Below are positions 13,262 to 24,033 of a stretch of DNA of 64,000 nucleotides, piece after piece. Under the pieces are notes generated by a model. The model saw only the letters and a list, made by a program, of their open reading frames with translations, searched no databases and had not been told where the DNA came from. Source of the stretch: Alopecurus myosuroides (Eukaryota; Streptophyta; Magnoliopsida; Poales; Poaceae); NCBI GenBank assembly GCA_028641055.1, contig CM054061.1:35157860-35221859 (forward strand), given 5' to 3'. Position numbers and translations under genes: made by a program. How positions within the stretch are numbered: the stretch's first letter is position 1; each line of letters starts with the position of its first letter.

Positions 13262-13270
13262 CACATTATG

Positions 13271-13302
13271 GGCGCGGCGTGCGCCGCGCCTGCTTTGGCT
13301 AG
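13271..13302 (+). mobile_element. Helitron-type 3' terminus
   Basis: GGCGCGGCG at 13271-13279 can pair with CGCCGCGCC at 13282-13290 to form a 9-bp GC stem with a two-base loop. Eight bases later comes CTAG, followed by T. A GC hairpin shortly before CTRR-T is the defining Helitron 3' end, and the flanking host DNA is AT-rich (TATATATAAAATAAT), as Helitrons prefer. No Rep/helicase gene is present, so any element here is non-autonomous. Confidence 0.65.
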
Positions 13303-14211
13303 TATATATAAAATAATATATAATATATAGAGATAGAGATAGACTCACGGTTCACAAAAGCCTTTCTTCCATGTTCTGATGCACGCAAGCTAAGCTGGCT
13401 GACAAGAAATAAAATACATACACGATGGAGATGAGCCACCAAACTAACTAAACTCTTCATAGAGAGTAAACCAACTGAACTCTTCATAGAGGGACGACAG
13501 GGTGGGTGCATCCGTGTGGTGCTAATTAAACTGTTGTTCTGGATGTTGATAATTAATTTTCAACCGGATTTGACGAATCAAGCTCCTGAAAACCTACTAG
13601 CTAATGAAAACCTTGGCGTTATCAAGATTGGAGCCACTCAATGTGGCCAAATGATTATGCATGTTTTGGCCAAGTTTCTGCATACATATCTTCACCGATA
13701 TTGAGATATTTTTCATAACATTGGACTGTACTAGTCGAAGCAATCGTCCGTGAGGAAAGCGTTGTTTTGGTTTGAATACCGAAAACTCTATCATTCGTCG
13801 AAAGGCCACTAGACGGAGTTGAGCCCGAGGAAGGGCATGCGGTCTTGAATTATTTGTCTAGTCGCCCCACCGTTCCAATGGCCATGACCCTATACGTCTC
13901 GGTGACGACCGCAACGGTTACCCTTCACTCCTCCAATGATGATAGGGTTTAGAGTGCTTTAAACTTAGATTTGAAATATGTTTAGGGTTTAGATCTAGTT
14001 AGTTCAATTCAATTTGACATTACCTTTAATATTTTTTTGATATGGGTGCTCCAAGGCACCCACCCCATCGGTCCGTACAACCCCGAACAAACATAAGATG
14101 AAGTTGTTTAGTCATAATTTTGGCGATGATGTCGAAGATATCGCCAGGTCTTGTTGTGCGCATCTCATTTACTAATCAAATATGAATTTAATTTCATTGG
14201 TGAAGGATCGG
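13303..14211. other. No recognisable feature
   Basis: AT-rich flank with short GATAGA repeats near 13330. I see no gene or element end here. Confidence 0.5.
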
Positions 14212-14460
14212 CTTGGGCTTGACAACATCTCTTTGGCGGATTGGACGGTCTTTGAGAGAATGCCTTCTTGGTGGGAACATGTCGTGCTCTCTCACAATAG
14301 GAGACATAAGGCCGTGGCGTCTCTCTTGATGCTCATGTCATAAGAGATTTCGATAGAGCAGAACCCGAAGACCTTCAACAACACTAGCATCATGCTCACC
14401 ATTGTCTTTGCGCACATTAAGTTGGAAGCTAAGAATTGGGTAGTCGGTGGGGCAACGGTT
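14212..14460 (+). pseudogene. Relic of LINE-type reverse transcriptase protein C-terminus
   Basis: The reading frame from 14212 gives LGLDNISLADWTVFERMPSW, a Trp-Trp pair, then a HNRRHKAVASLLMLMS segment. A stop follows, then EISIEQNPKTFNN and HIKLEAKNWVVGGA. This order (WW, R-RKG--LL-L--WEIW-ERN-R-F, I--EA--W---GA) is the usual end of plant LINE-encoded proteins with the zf-RVT region. The WEIW/ERN core is damaged and an in-frame TAA interrupts it. No upstream reverse transcriptase is present. Confidence 0.55.
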
Positions 14461-15087
14461 GCCCTTGTGTATTGTGATGCCGAGAGAGTAGGCTTTTTTA
14501 TCGCTTAAGTCGGTGTGTTTTATCCCTACCGTAACCTAAAATTCTGTTACCAACCTCTTCTTATTCAGTGAATTGAGGCAAAAAAAATTGCCTTTCTTTT
14601 AAAAAAAAACCCATATGGGGCAATGGTACGTGGCCTAGATAGAAAAACAACTCTACCTATGAGCTGAAGGCCTGCTAGCTAGTTTCCTAAGGTTATTTGT
14701 TCCTAACTAATCGGTGGAGATGCTCACGGAAACTAGTGGTCCAAACACTGGTAGAAAAAAGGCCTTCTATACGCCCCCTTTAGTCCCCAAACTATACGAA
14801 CCGTTACTAAATGAGTTTTAGTCTGGGTTCGCGAGGCGACCCTCGACTGAATGTCATGAATGGCAGTTGGGGAAGCGCGCGGAGGGCTTTAATTCCGGTT
14901 GGCCTGGCCACCCGCGAGTAAAGGTCCGAACTGCCGGCATCCCGCCCTTTAGTCACGGTTGGCCTGGCCACCCGCGACTAATGTTCGAAACTCCTCGGCT
15001 CCCGCGCGGTTTTTATTCGCGATCGAAGGCAGAAGGCCTCATTGCTACAGTGCGCGCTCGGCCTCTCTTCTTCTTCCTCTCCACACC

Positions 15088-16128
15088 ATGGATTCTCCCG
15101 TCTTCAAGGTTCTATACGTGCCCACACCATGCGGCAAGAGTCTCCACGTCCCGTATACCAATATTTGCGAGAGACTCCCCGTAGCTCTTAAGCGTTTGAG
15201 CAAACTCTATGAAGACGGTGATGAACAACACAAGTTCTTTGGCCTCGATCTTGAGTACACGGCCAACCAAAAGGATGTGGCCGTCATCCAAATTGCTCAC
15301 AAGGATACCGTGCTTGTCTTCCAATGGGCAAGGTACGCACACGATCGATCTCTAATTGTGTTGTCATGTTGATAGCAATAGTATCCTTGTTGCAATTGTA
15401 GAGAGGAAAATTGCATAGGGTAGCAATTGTAGAGAGAAAAATTGTGTTGTCATGTTGATAGCAATAGTTTCAATTGTTGCAACAATTGTAGAGAGGAAAA
15501 TTGCATCGGGTAGCAATTGTATAGAGGAAAATTGCATAGGGTAGCAACATTTGTAGAGAGGAAAATTGCATAGGGTAGCAACATTTGTAGACAGGAAAAT
15601 TGCATAGGGTAGCAATATGGCATTTTCGATTTGTTGTTACATTGAAAGAATACACTTGTTTCAACAATATGTAACATGTGTTCCATTTTTGTTGTTGCAT
15701 TGCAAGAATACACGTGTTGCAACAATATCTAACACGTGTTCCATTTTTGTTGTTGCAGTAGTTCAAAGCAATCTCCAGAACTTGTTGATTTTCTTGTCAA
15801 CAAAGGTTACGACTTCAGTAGCGTCGACATCACGAATGACAGGAAGAGGTTGATGCGCACGTTGGGTATTGAGATACCTGAAGATCACTACATTGATCTT
15901 CATGACTTGATCCATTTTGATGAGCTGTACGGGCATAAGACCGGGATGGCTCAGATGGCAACTGCCTTCATCCACCACGACTACAGAACCATGAACACTT
16001 GTTTCCCCTCGAGGAATCACTTTTATTAGGGGAAGAACCCACTTGACCGGATCAATCTCGAGTATGCAGCAATAGATGCATACGTTTCCTTCGAGTTGTT
16101 CCGCATCTACTCTTCGGAGCTCGAGTAG
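15088..16128 (+). pseudogene. Two-exon 3'-5' exonuclease (DEDDy, WRN-like) pseudogene
   Basis: Exon 1 (15088-15332) starts at ATG and contains FFGLDLEYTA, exonuclease motif I with its D-x-E. A GT donor at 15333 and an AG acceptor at 15757-15758 join in frame to exon 2 (15759-16128). Exon 2 has SVDITNDRKRLMRTLGI (motif II) and LEYAAIDAYVSFELF (motif III, Y and D). The spliced product would be about 204 residues, a compact exonuclease domain with no helicase. An in-frame TAG at 16027-16029, probably from TGG, falls before motif III and removes it, so the enzyme should be inactive unless the stop is read through. The family trims DNA or RNA 3' ends. The gene was probably captured by the surrounding CACTA element. 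Confidence 0.8.
15385..15758 (+). repeat. Minisatellite within exonuclease intron
   Basis: Most of the intron is tandem copies of about 31-36 bp around GAGGAAAATTGCATAGGGTA (15388-15615). Two copies of a 66-bp unit follow, ending TTTTTGTTGTTGCA (about 15625-15758). The second 66-bp copy supplies the splice acceptor, so the acceptor region itself has been duplicated. Confidence 0.75.
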
Positions 16129-16975
16129 ATGTTGTTTGTGTACCGCATCTATGTACCGCTATGTTGCGTTCGATATATGTAATGGATATATTATGTAATG
16201 GATATATGTCTTTCTATTAATTCCTATATTATTTCCATATTATGTAATGGATGTATGTACGTACCGATATGTTATGTAATGTCTCAAATAAAATCACGGG
16301 TTAAACATAGGACAAAATTTACTAAAGCAATCACACAAAGATCTAGCTCACACACAATTCCAAAATAATAAAACTAGAAAGTAACAAGTGCTAGTTCCAT
16401 TTTTATTTGGGTTTCCAATCACGCACACACTTTTTAAGGTAGATGTTCTGCAAGCAAACAATCTAATATCAAGTCCATTACATAACAAGATAAGAAAACA
16501 AAACACATCAAGAAAACAAAACATAAAAACTACTGTTTCTATATCTGTTCACCAAAAATAAATCTAGAGCTCCAAAAATTAATCTAAGCAAGGAAAACAT
16601 AGATCTATTCAATACCAAACTCATCCAGTTGGATTTACTTCAAAATTTATTTTTGAACTCATTCTAAAAATCATAGAAGAGCCTACTAGTCTTTTATTAA
16701 AAAGGATGGTACTTTCATTTGGTTGCTGACCGTGATGTGAGGCTAAGTGCTATGGATAGATCTTTTCAATATCTATCCAGAACATTTTAGTTTGTCCATT
16801 TTGGTTATGTATTTTAAAAGTTAGGTTCAAATCATTCTCACAAATAGTCATTGCCAAAACTTGGATCTGCAAATTTTATATGGTTTAGATTTCATATAGT
16901 TTGGTTCATGAATTTTATCAGATTTTATTTTGCATTTAGGAAAGGGGAAAATGAATTATTTTTATTTTTCTGAAT

Positions 16976-17125
16976 ATTTTGATATATTATTTGTATTTTT
17001 AAGATTTTAAAATGATTAGTTTTATGTTTCTTAATTTTTTGATATATTATTTGTATTTTTAAGATTTTAAAATGAATTAGTTCTATTTTTCTTAAATTTT
17101 TGATATATTATTTGTATTTTTAGAA
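16976..17125 (+). repeat. AT-rich 60-bp tandem repeat
   Basis: Three copies about 60-61 bp apart share TTTTGATATATTATTTGTAT and an AAGATTTTAAAATGA part. They lie in the AT-rich non-coding part of the CACTA-like element (16129-17270), which otherwise holds nothing recognisable. Confidence 0.75.
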
Positions 17126-17310
17126 ATAATACAAATTAAATTGTTAATGTTTATTTATTTATTCAAAATTATTAATTACATCATTACTTTTGTTTATTAA
17201 AAGATTTATTTGAAATTCAAACAATAAAGAAATGTGGCATCGACCAGCATGTTAATAAGATTGATATGATACTACTATCACATACATACGTGCGAAACAC
17301 TTGGATGTGG

Positions 17311-17383
17311 GACGGTATGGAACTCGGAAGTTAAGCGTGCTAGTGCTAGAGTAGTGGGAGAATGGGTGACCGAGCGGGAAGTT
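17311..17383 (+). ncRNA. 5S rRNA-derived segment with pol III internal promoter
   Basis: The segment matches the 3' two-thirds of plant 5S rRNA. It has AACTCGGAAGTTAAGCGTGC (the box A area), GAGTAGTGGGAGAATGGGTG (the box C area), then ACC and GGGAAGT. The order and spacing are those of the 5S internal control region. The 5' part of 5S rRNA and the final helix strand are not preserved, so this is not a functional 5S gene. It may be a pol III promoter relic taken up by the transposon. Confidence 0.75.
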
Positions 17384-17763
17384 TGACCATGAGTAAGTAA
17401 TTTGACTAGAGATAATTGTAGTTAGACACTAAGCAAATAATACAAATTCTGAAAAAAAAAGGAGTGAAAAAAGAGAGTGAAAAAAAGGGAGAGAAAAATT
17501 GGTGTGAAAAATAATTAGAAACCCAAATGAATTAAAAAAATTACGAAATAAAGTCTAGTCCCGGTTCATGTTGTCAACCGGGACTAAAGGTCCTCCGCCC
17601 CCCAGCTCCGCCACCGGCCCACGTGGACGGGCCTTTAGTCCCGGTTCATAATCGGCGCGACTATAGGGGGGGGGGTCTTTAGTCGCGCATAGCTAGTCCC
17701 GGTTGCTCGATCGGGACTACTGGCCCTGGCGAACCGGGACTATAGGCCTATTTTCTACCAGTG

Positions 17764-18690
17764 AGGAAAGTATTGAAAGAAGAAGAAAAAAAAGATTACG
17801 AGGAATTATGATGGAACAAAAGTTTACGAGTAATCACATGGAACAAAATTATAACGAAATGTCATACCACATGAAATAAAACACGCGAAAAAATAGGAAC
17901 TAAACATTATACTGTGAGGAACAAAAACTCCATATATACAAGAACACAAACTCTATAGAGAGAGCAACAAAGTCCCATGGATATAGGAACAAACGTTTGG
18001 AATAAAAGGCAGGAACAAAAAGCTACATTGACATAGAAACAAAAATGCTTGGAACAAAAGTGAAAAAACAAAGCTAGGAACAAAAGACTAATTGGAGGTA
18101 GGAACCAAAAATTCTATAGAGGAACAAATTTACATAGAGATAGGAACAAAACTAGGAACAAAAACTCGGTCAACAAAGTTAGGAACAAAAGTTCCACAAA
18201 GATACGTACTAAAATTCTACAGAAAGAGAAACAAAGTTCCATGGACATAGAAAACAAACAATGGAATAAAAGGTAGGAACAAAAAGCTCCATTGAAAAAG
18301 GAATAAAAATGACTAGAACAAAATTGAGGAACAAAGCTTGGAACAGAAAGATCAATGGAGATTAGAACCAAAAAAGTCTATAGAGGAACAAAATTCCATG
18401 GAGATAGGAACAAAAACTAGAAACAAATACTCGAGCAACAAAAGTTTCATAAAGCAGATAGAAACACAAACTCTATAGAGAGAGGAACAAAGTTCTATGC
18501 ACATAGGAACAAAATGCTCAGAATAAAAGGTAGGAACAAAGAGCTCCATTGACATAGGACCAAAGTGCTTGGGACAAATGATAGGAACAAAAAAAAAATG
18601 GAGATAGGAACAATTTTTTTTATAGAGGAACAAAGTTCCATGGAGATAGGATAAAAATCTCGGGCAACAAAGTTAGAAACAAAAGTTCCA
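17764..18690. repeat. Degenerate AGGAACAAA repeat field
   Basis: Over 900 bp consist of irregular copies of TAGGAACAAA mixed with CTCCATGGAGATAGGAAC-type units of roughly 25-60 bp. Minus-strand frames here translate to repeating Met-Glu-Leu-Cys-Ser peptides, which come from the repeat and not from a gene. Confidence 0.75.
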
Positions 18691-21040
18691 TAACTGTAAG
18701 ACATCAACCCGCACTCGCACCCCTTCTGTACTTGGACATGAACTCAGGCCAAGATGCTTTCCTTCTAATTCGGCGGCATGGCTGTCTTTACCCGACCCCA
18801 TTCCGTCGTTCTGGTGGGAAGAGATCCTAGGCAACCTGTGTCCTGGTCGTGTCGAGCTCCACCACGGAAGTAGCCAGACCTCGCTCTCAGTAGTACCTCC
18901 AACCATCGCGCTTGGACGTACCTCAGGCTCCTGGTGGGAGGAGGCAGAAATGGAGGGAAACCCTGCGTCTGCGCCACCAAGATGGAGGGCCGAGGGCGCC
19001 GTCATCTGCTCGGGACGTGTGCAATATTTTTTTTTGTATATTGGAATCGAGAAGGGTGTCTTCTATGGAAGAAAACAAGATTTGGGGTTTTTTTTTGTGT
19101 AACGAAACCGACAGACGGGGTCCACACGTTGCAACATCGACAAATACGATGCAATACTATGAGGGATGACCGTCAATGGTTTGATGTGTATTCGAGTACC
19201 ATAAGTAGCTAATTTCTGCCATGCAAACAAATAGCTTATTTCTGAGTACGATGACTCATGCGGGCTATGACGACAAGTACATGGACCATTGATGCATTTA
19301 ACTTTTATTTTTACCTCCACTCTGCCTCATCCGGCTAAAGACGCCAGCGCGTGAGAAGACCTCGACCACGTCGACGCGCCGGGATGCACCCAGCAAGGAA
19401 GAAGGACCAGAATGTAGTCCCGTCGATCCCCCTCGTCCCACCCATCCTTCACCAAGCCATGGAATGTGTCAGCGTGGACCTTAAGAACCACCTTTGATGG
19501 AATCATGTCGCTAGCTGTAGGCGTTGCCGAGACGCTGTCAGTGCCAAGACTGAACAATGCAGAAGAACTCCAGCGGGATCTAGATTTGTTCATGATTTTT
19601 TTCTTGGCGCCTCCTGATTTTTAGTAGCATATCCATTTAATTATCATACCTTTTTTTATTTTTTGTTCTTACCTATATAATCTTAAAAAGTGGATTTGGT
19701 TCTTGATGAGTTTTGGTTCTCTATTTTTAGTTGATGAATTTGTGTTGTTTTTTACTTGGTGAATTTGGGTTGTAGGTTCCGTAAAGAATGACGTGTTTTT
19801 TTTTGTTCTGGATGAATTTGGTTTTTGTAAAGGAAATAAGAGAGACCAGATCCTCCATGATTTGTTCACGGTGTAGTTCTACATGTATTTGTTGTTTGTT
19901 GGATCTATACAATTGGTGATTTTAAATTGCAGTTTTTTGTGCGGTTGATTCAAGAACAAGAGCATAGTGCATACAAAAAAATGTTTCAAAGTATGGACCT
20001 ATGAATATATCATGGAAGCAAAGCTTGCGTTATGTGCAATATGATTCAGATTGTTAAGAATATTTGTATCCATTACTGATCTGTTGTAGCTCCTTCCATT
20101 CTCCAAAATAATGGCATGCCAGTATATAGAGATTTGGATACAATGATAGTATTGTTAAAAGAAAAGTTCCAGATCGGATGATATTTTTAGATGCAAATAT
20201 TTTCTACGCAAAGATTTTGAAAGACCGAGATAAAGGAAAAGTATATGGATTCTAATATAAAAGGGGAAGGACCCCTTGAATCTTGATGTCAATTTACTTC
20301 ATGTCACAAGCCGTCAAGCTGGCAGCCAGGATCCCAAAATTAATTTTACGAATATATCTTATAAAATTAAAGCAAATGATAGCGTTGACTACATAGACCG
20401 GAAATGAGTTAAGTATTTTTTTGTTGACTTCTACGGTTGTTCTTTGGTGGTGGAAAAAGTAGTTCATATGTACTTACGTTTTTGGTTGACCTTTTCCGGA
20501 GATTTCTTCGAAATTTGTAATTTGATAAATTTACAACCAAAAGAGATGATAGCTTGGTGACGATATTTTATATAAGTATAAGCTACTGTTTTTTTTTCTT
20601 AAGTTACACTATTAGTGGAAGGGGTTTTAAACATGATCTTCTTTTTTATATAGTGTTCATTTCCTTTCCTATTGGAGGCATTTTCCTCCCAAGAGAAGCA
20701 CCTTCCAGAGAAAAAATGCCACATTCGCATAGCACACCGATCAATACACAAAATCATACAAGAAAGGGTTAAGACAGATAAACACGTTACATACGAGAGA
20801 GAAGTGCTGAAAACACATGTAATTGTCCATAACTGCGTATGCCAACAAAATACAGGCGGCGCGGCAAAGCTCGCCTCTTTGCCTACTATCATATAATAGA
20901 GTACTTTTGCGATGAAATGAGATCTCCGTCGACGTATACCTAGTCAGTCCCTTATTTTATTCTTATAACACTATGCCATTGTTATAATCTAATAACAATT
21001 CCATCGCCTTTAAAGGTGGGCAATGTGCCCAACACTCATC
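18691..21040. other. No supported gene
   Basis: The 18700-19600 part is GC-richer and contains short minus-strand frames without recognisable domains. The rest is AT-rich. It may contain degraded exon DNA, but no splice-consistent gene could be built. Confidence 0.45.
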
Positions 21041-21289
21041 CACTGGTGGAGAACAGGGCATTAGCACCGGGTTGTAAGTGCCTTTGGACCTGGATACAAA
21101 TCCGGTGCTACGTATCCGGGACTAAAGCCCCCCCCTTTAGAACCGGTCCAACCGGTTCTAAAGGCCTCCACGTGGGCGCCGAAGAGCGCGAGCAGGCGGA
21201 GGACCTTTAGAACCAGTTGGTAACACCAACCGGTCCTAAAGTTTTTTTTTCTTTTTTTTCCTTTTCTTTTCAGGGTTTCCGATTCAGTA

Positions 21290-21310
21290 TTTAGGGTTTA
21301 GGGTTTAGGG
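21290..21310 (+). repeat. Short telomere-type (TTTAGGG)3
   Basis: Three TTTAGGG units, the plant telomere repeat, occur just inside the left end of CACTA A. Inverted GATTCCGTGT/ACACGGAATC motifs follow at 21375-21495. Such short runs are common and need not derive from a telomere. Confidence 0.6.
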
Positions 21311-21628
21311 CGTGTTCCGTATTTTCAGGGTTTACGTTTACGTGTTTCCTTTTACGTGTTTTCGTTTAGTCTTTCCGATTCCGTGTGTCCGTGTTTCGTT
21401 TTTTACGAACACGGAATCGGAAACACGTAATCGGAAAACGTATCCAGAAACACTGATTCCGTGTTTGCGGTTAAGTGTTTCCGATTCCGTGTTTGCGGTT
21501 AAATGTTGATGCACCAAATAAAAGTATATATATATATATATACATGTAACACGAAGTACTCGACCGAGCATTACATAATATGAAGTTCGTTTTCAATAGT
21601 TGTATACTTGCATAGAGAAGGGAGCTGG

Positions 21629-24033
21629 CTATTGGTTCATAGGATGGAAAAATTCTCCGCCTTCATCTATGACTTGCGTGAGGAGAAATCCTGCCAATTC
21701 CTCTGCAACTGCCTTGCAACGTTGGATTGGTTTGAGCATCGCCCGCTTTCGTTGCATCTTTAAAAGAAGTAGATGAAAACAATTAAGTTATGAACAAAAC
21801 TAAACATAATTGATGGCAACATAAATAAAGTTGTGAAGATCCGGTTACGTACCTCTAGATTTATGGAAGTACGGGATTTCTCATTGATAATCCTGTGAAT
21901 GAACTCGCAAACATAGTATCCACAATAATAAGTTCCCTGTGGTTGTTGCGGGACTTTATATATACGAGAACATAATTCAGTCAAATTAATAATAATCAAG
22001 AGAATGGTAATGGTATTGAAACCAGGGTACGTAGTACTACTTACTTTGTTAATCTGAAAGTGGAGCTTGCCTGCCCATGTACCGGGTTCTTCCTTGATGA
22101 ACATTTGCCAAACCCTGTCCGACAAAAGAAAAATGAATACAAGAGTTAATTATTACTTACTTGATATCAGGAAATGAACGAAAAAGAGGCCGATGAACGA
22201 AAGAGGCCGATATATATATACCTTTGAAGCATCTGACGCGCGCTCTTCCATGTGTCAGCGTCCCAGGTTAACGAGTCCCAGACTTCAACTTGTCCTTGAT
22301 CGATTGTAATGATGAACAATATGAAGTGGGACCTGCGCACGTGTACACAAGCAGTCATACATACTCATCAATTACACTTAACATCAGGTAAGCAAAATGG
22401 AATGTCTACAAGACAGTAACACTCAATTGAATCCGTAGGGCCAAAGTATTTCTTTTTTGGTACTTTGTCGCTTCAAAAATCTTAGCAAATCATCCGGTGT
22501 ATCCTTGTTGAACTTTTCTATTGTGTCTTGATGATACGAATATGGGTCAATGAACCTAAAGTCCCAGATTCCTGCCAGCCTGCATTCACGAATCTTCATT
22601 CTGCATAGTAGCGTACAAAAAGAATGTCGTGAGTGATAATTATACGGGCAATGAACGCGAGCTTAACTAAATAATTAAATTACACAAATAAATCACTCAC
22701 AAACAGTAGCAGCTGAAGATAGACTTGTCGAGGGCACGTTGATTGTACATCTGGAAGAATTCATCGAACCCAAGCTCCACACCGTACTCTCTGAAGTAGT
22801 GTTGATCCTGAACTGCCGCCATGATACAGTCTCTCTTTTGCCTTGAGGCCTCCAAGTACCAATCATGTAAATTCCGTAGTTGGGTTGTTAGAGCAGTAGG
22901 ATTTTCGACCAGAGGGTGCTCGGGATTGTATTTATATACCACATCAGCAATAGCGTAACCCACTTCGCCCATGCGTGGACCGGACACTGAAGCCTGGTCA
23001 GATAACACCTTGAGCGGGGCAATTGACCGTGCTTCTTGTTGTCCGAGCTGGGGAACTTGTTTCCCGCATTTCGTCTGCTCCGCCTGCTTCATTTGTGCGG
23101 TGTGCATCTTTTCAATGTACCGTTCATAGTCTGAAAGGGGCGGCGGTGGCGGCGGTGCAGGATAATATAAGTTGTCGATGGTCCGCTCAATTTTCCACTT
23201 TGGGATGTTCTTCAGAGTTTCCTTCCAGACGTCTGGAGGGGGCTTGAGGGGAAACCGTGCAAACCATGCTTTGTTTTTGGCTTTCACGTCCTCGGCTAGT
23301 TCCTTCGGAGTCATCAGGCCTAGTAACGTCGGGGGAGTCTCGACTTTCTTGGGTTTCCTTGGTATCTTCTTGGGAGGAGTCCCGTTTCTTCTGAACTGCA
23401 GCTTCCGCTTTGCTGTACCCGTAGTGGGCGCATCCGTCGGCTCACGGGAGTGCACGGGCGATGGACCCTCGTCCTCGGGCTCCCAATCTTCGTTGTGGGG
23501 TGGACTTGGAGGTGCGTTGGGGGTGGACTTGGAGGTCATGCATTCTCTGTACGAAAGTGAAAAAAACTATTAAAAATAGGCTTACATGTGGTGCAACATT
23601 CAGTAATTGATGGAGGTGGTGCATTTGGACCTGGAGGAGTCGGTGGCCTTGGAGCCGCGTTAGGAAACACGATGTGTTTCTTATTCCACAAGATGATACC
23701 AAGCTCCATTTCTCCCAGTGTCTTCTCGCCTTCACCTCCAGGAAAATGGAGCTCAATTGAATGGCATCCCGGCGTAATTTTTGACAACCCGACACGAGCA
23801 TGGGATGCTGGAATCTGACCACCATGGTAGGTTGCTCCAGGTTGATTCGGTAAAGCATAGCCTGACGCCACCCTGAAGGATATGTTCCCCATTGGCATAT
23901 GTATCTCACAGTTTGTCTTCTCCGTGATATCATCCACGGGGTAGTGAGGAGCCGATGGTTCGACTGCACGACCGTCTTCTAGCTGCAGCTGCATGGAACC
24001 CACGCTGCTTCTATGCTGAGATGGGATGGCATA
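21629..24033 (-). pseudogene. CACTA ORF1 3' half: DUF8039-like region and Ulp1-type cysteine protease
   Basis: Read on the minus strand, 24033 to about 23590 encodes a DUF8039-like stretch (YPVDDITEKTNCEIHMPMGN, LGEMELGIILWNKKHI). A Pro-rich exon (23539-22690) ends SIFSCYCL at a GTGAGT donor. Protease exons follow at about 22602-22437 (MKIRECRLAGIWDFRFIDPY), 22335-22222 (SHFILFIITIDQGQVEVWDS), 22117-22048, 21951-21853 (VPQQPQGTYYCGYYVCEF) and 21757-21629, ending with TAG. The catalytic His, Asp, Gln and Cys of the Ulp1 (SUMO-protease) fold are all present. The exon at 22437 runs into a TGA and the DUF8039/Pro-rich junction does not splice cleanly in frame. The copia insertion cuts the gene off from its promoter. 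Confidence 0.75.

Larger units (their letters stand above)
14746..17763. mobile_element. CACTA-like element carrying an exonuclease copy
   Basis: The left end begins CACTGGTAGAAAA and the right end finishes with its inverse, TTTTCTACCAGTG, giving a 3,018-bp element. Subterminal copies of TAGTCCCGGTT and its inverse ACCGGGACTA, typical of grass CACTA elements, crowd the right end (17560-17750). The flanks (AAA on the left, AGG on the right) do not form a clean 3-bp duplication, so the copy is old or rearranged. No transposase is present. Cargo is an exonuclease pseudogene and a 5S rRNA-like segment. Confidence 0.8.

Noticed and set aside
17281..17400. Functional 5S rRNA gene
   Set aside because: The first third and the terminal stem of 5S rRNA are absent, and there are changes in the loop regions.
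18114..18707. Minus-strand frames with repeated Met-Glu-Leu-Cys-Ser peptides, resembling a membrane protein
   Set aside because: They arise from the degenerate AGGAACAAA repeat; hydrophobicity comes from base bias.
18673..19593. Possible minus-strand gene in a GC-richer patch
   Set aside because: Several short frames without a recognisable motif and no joinable exon structure.
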